The notes under the pieces are model-generated. The model did no database searches and was not told the DNA's origin. It saw nothing but the letters and a program-made list of their open reading frames with translations. From assembly GCF_014384895.1 (NCBI RefSeq), contig NZ_JACRSQ010000057.1, positions 1 through 7,582 on the forward strand: 7,582 bases of DNA, written 5' to 3'. The translations under genes were made by a program, and so were the position numbers. How positions within the stretch are numbered: the first letter of the stretch is position 1; every line of letters begins with the position of its first letter. Shown in pieces: positions 6,001-7,582 of this stretch. The DNA is from Bianquea renquensis (GTDB lineage Bacteria > Bacillota > Clostridia > Lachnospirales > Bianqueaceae).

Positions 6001-7391
6001 AACGTCTTACCCGCCACAAAGCCGTCCTCGGCGGTCTTGGTGACAACCAAATCCCCACGTTTGAGCACATTGTCAAAGGTGATAACCGCCGTCTGGCCGG
6101 ATACCACCGTGACGCGCATGGTGGCCTGCGGTTCATATTTGTTTTCCGTCAGTTCCGTGACCTCGTAAACTCCCGGCCGTACTTCCAGAAGGAAAGTACC
6201 GTCCGCCTGTGTCCGCACCGTTTTGTTGATACCGTTCCCGGAAATCTGAAACGGGACGTTTTTAACCTCGCCGTCCTCGCTGTGCTTGACGATTTTCAGG
6301 GTTCCGGGAATGGGGACGTTGACGGCGTTGATGGTGATGGTCGCATTTGGGGTATTGCGGTCGAGCGTCCTCGTCCATAAAGTTGTCCCGTCGCTCTGAA
6401 AGTTGGCGGGAAAGATGATTTCCTCGATTTGATAAGTGGAAAATGGAAGCGCCTTTTCAGATTTTGCATACCCTGCGCTGTTGGTGGGGCCGATTTGATA
6501 GGTTTTGGACGGATTGTGGATGTCCGTCGCCCGAAACACTGCCCCCGTCAGGGGCGCTCCTTTATCGTCCTTCTTGTAGACTTCAATGTTTCCCTGTGCT
6601 TGAAAAATATCTCCGAGATGGTAAAAGGCGTTGGGGGAGGACGCTTTATCCCCATTTGAGGAATGCCCCATAGCCTCTACGGTGGAAATCTCCGGCCCGC
6701 GCTCATTTCCCACATGGATAATGAAGTCGGCGCCATTGTACGTCCCCGCATAGACAGCAATATGGATGTGGCTGTTGGCGGCGTTGCCGAAAATGATAAG
6801 ATCGCCCGGCTCCAGCTTGCTGTACTCCACATTGCTGGTGCTTGTACCGATCTTCTCAATCTTCCCTTGCTGTGCCAATCCTTCCAGGGCCGTCTGCCAT
6901 GTCACAACAGCCTGCGGGTTCAATCCGGTGGCGTCAATGGCTTCGGTGATAAAGCCAGTGTCGGCCCCCTCGATATTCGGCAGATAGTTGCAGATAAAAT
7001 AGGTGACAAAGGAGGCACAGCACAAGCCGTACTGCTCAAATTTCGCAATATTCGGGGCAAGCCCCGTCGCGGTTGTGTTGTCGGCCACCGTATCCTTGCC
7101 GGATAGAACCAGCCCATAGGAGATGTCCGAGAGTATGCTGGGGTCGTTGGCTGCCAGCCGGGAACCATAATGACCGCTTTGATAGAGCGTCCCTTTATCC
7201 TTTTGCCGCTGCACGTCGTAACCGGTGTATTCCAGCGCACGCAAAATGGCGCTGTCCAGCATTTCCTCCGGTATATCCGATGCCGGGGCGGCGCTGGCGG
7301 TAATTGCTGAAAGCGGTATGGCCGTCAGCAGCATAACAAACGTCAATAGCAGCGACAACAGCCGCTGGGGTGCTTTTTGTTTTATCTTCAT
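3075..7391 (-). CDS. Sortase-anchored surface protein: NlpC/P60-like domain plus about eleven CnaB/SpaA modules
   Basis: A 1438-residue exported protein. The signal peptide is about 1-36 (RLLSLLLTFVMLLTAIPLSA, then ASAAP). Residues about 40-262 resemble NlpC/P60-type cysteine hydrolases: likely C125 in YGLCCASFV, H210 in SHIHIAVYAG after EPGDLIIF, and H226 in FIIHVGNE. From about 268 to 1396 run CnaB-like modules. Each has a lysine near its start (K273, 369, 452, 545, 646, 748, 862, 991, 1112, 1208, 1316) and usually a glutamate in a YxxxE-like strand (E324, 413, 505, 599, 813, 944, 1061, 1166, 1268, 1364). Module 5 has Q707 instead. The tail is VPQTGD (1402-1407), a membrane segment and RRRHTGSR. 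ATG 7391 is preferred to the longer frame (7571), since AGAAAGGAAAGG precedes it and the signal peptide follows. Wall cleavage plus adhesion or mating contact is inferred. Confidence 0.9.
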   Translation of the reverse strand: MKIKQKAPQRLLSLLLTFVMLLTAIPLSAITASAAPASDIPEEMLDSAILRALEYTGYDVQRQKDKGTLYQSGHYGSRLAANDPSILSDISYGLVLSGKDTVADNTTATGLAPNIAKFEQYGLCCASFVTYFICNYLPNIEGADTGFITEAIDATGLNPQAVVTWQTALEGLAQQGKIEKIGTSTSNVEYSKLEPGDLIIFGNAANSHIHIAVYAGTYNGADFIIHVGNERGPEISTVEAMGHSSNGDKASSPNAFYHLGDIFQAQGNIEVYKKDDKGAPLTGAVFRATDIHNPSKTYQIGPTNSAGYAKSEKALPFSTYQIEEIIFPANFQSDGTTLWTRTLDRNTPNATITINAVNVPIPGTLKIVKHSEDGEVKNVPFQISGNGINKTVRTQADGTFLLEVRPGVYEVTELTENKYEPQATMRVTVVSGQTAVITFDNVLKRGDLVVTKTAEDGFVAGKTFRLYGASLSGLPVDEYAATDSSGIARFSDVLISGDTPYTLEEVGTEDKYVIPDPQEAVIEWNKVTNKTFHNTLKKWRAAITKSDDETGTAQGDATLEHAKYGVYKGSQLVKSYFTGPNGDFVTDWYPCGDDWTIRELEPSTGYLLNPEVYYVGAEAKEYELEYNELALDVGEQIIKGRVAIIKHTDDGSTGIDTPEKGAKFELFRRAAGSYAAAKETERDILTCDEYGFAESKSLPFGWYRLHQVSGWPGREMLDDIDLFISENGKVYRYLLNNANFESRVMLVKLDKETGNTVPLAGHGYKLFDPQGKQITMTLTYPEIVEIDTFYTDAHGYLITPEPLPYGESYSAVEVQAVEPYVLDPTPVYFDILPESAEEVDGVTVIKVEKENMPQKGTITVRKDGEVFSGVATIGGSDGAPLLYQPVYSTKGLAGAKYDIVATEDVYSGGMLRYSAGQTVATLTTGPDGSDTSEPLYLSTFQIFERQAPYGMTRNPEPVTVTLSYAGQHVELTETEIHITNERQQVEIRLQKALEQDEVFGIGMNGETRNVAWGLYARETMTAADGSVIPADGLLELAYCDEAGQIVFSTDLPVDSKVYAKEYSTDGHYLLSDKEYDLEISYQGQDTPVVYLSVNDGQRIENKLIRGDVTGCKVDGDGAPVDGALIGLFRSDETAFTEENALMNCESMEGGKFGFYGVAAGDWLIREIAPAEGFVLSEKILPVTISENKQVIEITIENRWIVGSAETLKLDAEYPENTLAGAVFGIYADTNGNQKFEEGIDRYIGNMTELENGQHRMEGLRYGGYFCHEEASPSGFLQDGSYYYFAITEDGETVQVENEAGVGFLNTPIYGELEITKTDSADHAPLPNVGFRIRDSLGAVVAEGCTDENGVARFRLRAGQYTYQEFKADGYQVDSTEFPFEITEDGQIIQVTVTNEKIPTPEVPQTGDNTLIWPFIVLTGVSLGMIALLTLRRRHTGSR

Positions 7392-7450
7392 TTGGCCTTT
7401 CCTTTCTATATAAAAATACCGCCTGTGTTTCCACATGCGGGTGTGTGCAG

Positions 7451-7464
7451 CTTCGGGCCAACTT
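7451..7464. repeat. Truncated copy of the gene-boundary palindrome in the surface-protein leader
   Basis: CTTCGGGCCAACTT matches the left arm, centre and two bases of the right arm of the 25-bp palindrome, after which the sequence diverges to CGAGCTG. It lies about 60 bases upstream of the ATG at 7391. CAGCT (7448-7452) and AGCTG (7467-7471) still allow a weak hairpin around it. This is where a fifth boundary copy would be expected, in front of the surface protein gene. Confidence 0.7.
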
Positions 7465-7501
7465 CGAGCTGTTGACAAAGCCCTATAAAATATCTCTTCT
7501 C

Positions 7502-7530
7502 TACATAACCCAGTGTTTGTTGGTTGACAA
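7502..7530 (-). promoter_or_regulatory. Possible promoter for the surface protein gene
   Basis: On the minus strand TTGTCA (plus 7525-7530) is followed after 17 bases by TATGTA (plus 7502-7507). The -35 is a 5/6 match and the -10 is moderate. The pair sits immediately after the upstream terminator and would give a leader of roughly 100 bases containing the half palindrome. AT-rich TATTTTATA nearby is an alternative -10, so the exact start is unsure. Confidence 0.35.
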
Positions 7531-7537
7531 CTGACAC

Positions 7538-7560
7538 AAAAAAAGATGCCTCCTGGCATC
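7538..7560 (-). terminator. Intrinsic terminator of the gene upstream of the window
   Basis: On the minus strand GATGCC-AGGA-GGCATC is followed by seven T (plus 7544-7538). The stem is short (6 bases) but the U tract is perfect. It ends transcription arriving from beyond 7582 and so separates the surface protein gene from what lies before it. Confidence 0.75.
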
Positions 7561-7582
7561 ACTCTAAACATTTTACCATCCG

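Noticed and set aside
7392..7571. Extending the surface protein to a start at 7571 (1498 residues)
   Set aside because: The extra 60 residues cross the upstream terminator and the probable promoter, have no ribosome binding site and would bury the signal peptide. ATG 7391 has both a good site and a proper signal sequence.

Overview
The window looks like the conjugation/mobilization end of a Tn1549/CTn-type integrative element from a gut-type Clostridia (Firmicutes). This rests on family resemblance of the proteins, a moderately GC-rich base composition, AGGAGG-like ribosome binding sites and a TTG start. No database search was possible, so host and element names are inference. All convincing genes lie on the minus strand; plus-strand reading frames are shadows.

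Layout in the direction of transcription (right to left). 7582-7392 holds a hairpin-plus-U-tract terminator of an off-window gene, a possible promoter and the leader of the large gene. 7391-3075 encodes a 1438-residue secreted, sortase-anchored protein: signal peptide, NlpC/P60-like cysteine hydrolase domain, about eleven CnaB/SpaA-type modules and a VPQTG wall-sorting tail. 2993-2473 encodes a MobC-type relaxosome accessory protein that appears split into a 60-residue front ORF and a 118-residue main ORF by a one-base difference in an A run. It ends in a very strong symmetric terminator. 2293-1991 is a 100-residue membrane protein of the CD1845 type with a good promoter. 1891-437 is a MOB_P-type relaxase of 484 residues starting at TTG. 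436-168 is a gene-free region packed with inverted repeats (candidate oriT and integrase control region). 167-1 is the start of a tyrosine recombinase that runs off the window.

How the genes fit together: MobC and relaxase would form the relaxosome that nicks oriT. The CD1845-type membrane protein travels with such modules but has no role I can state. The surface protein could provide wall remodelling and cell-cell contact. The integrase would excise and insert the element.

The most unusual signal is a near-identical 25-bp palindrome (arms ACTTCGGGCCAA, one central base). It separates every gene unit: after the surface protein, after mobC, after the CD1845-type gene and after the relaxase. 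A half copy lies in front of the surface protein gene. In three of four full copies the TAA stop of the upstream gene sits at the same position inside the palindrome, giving a cassette-like architecture that ordinary annotation would not record.
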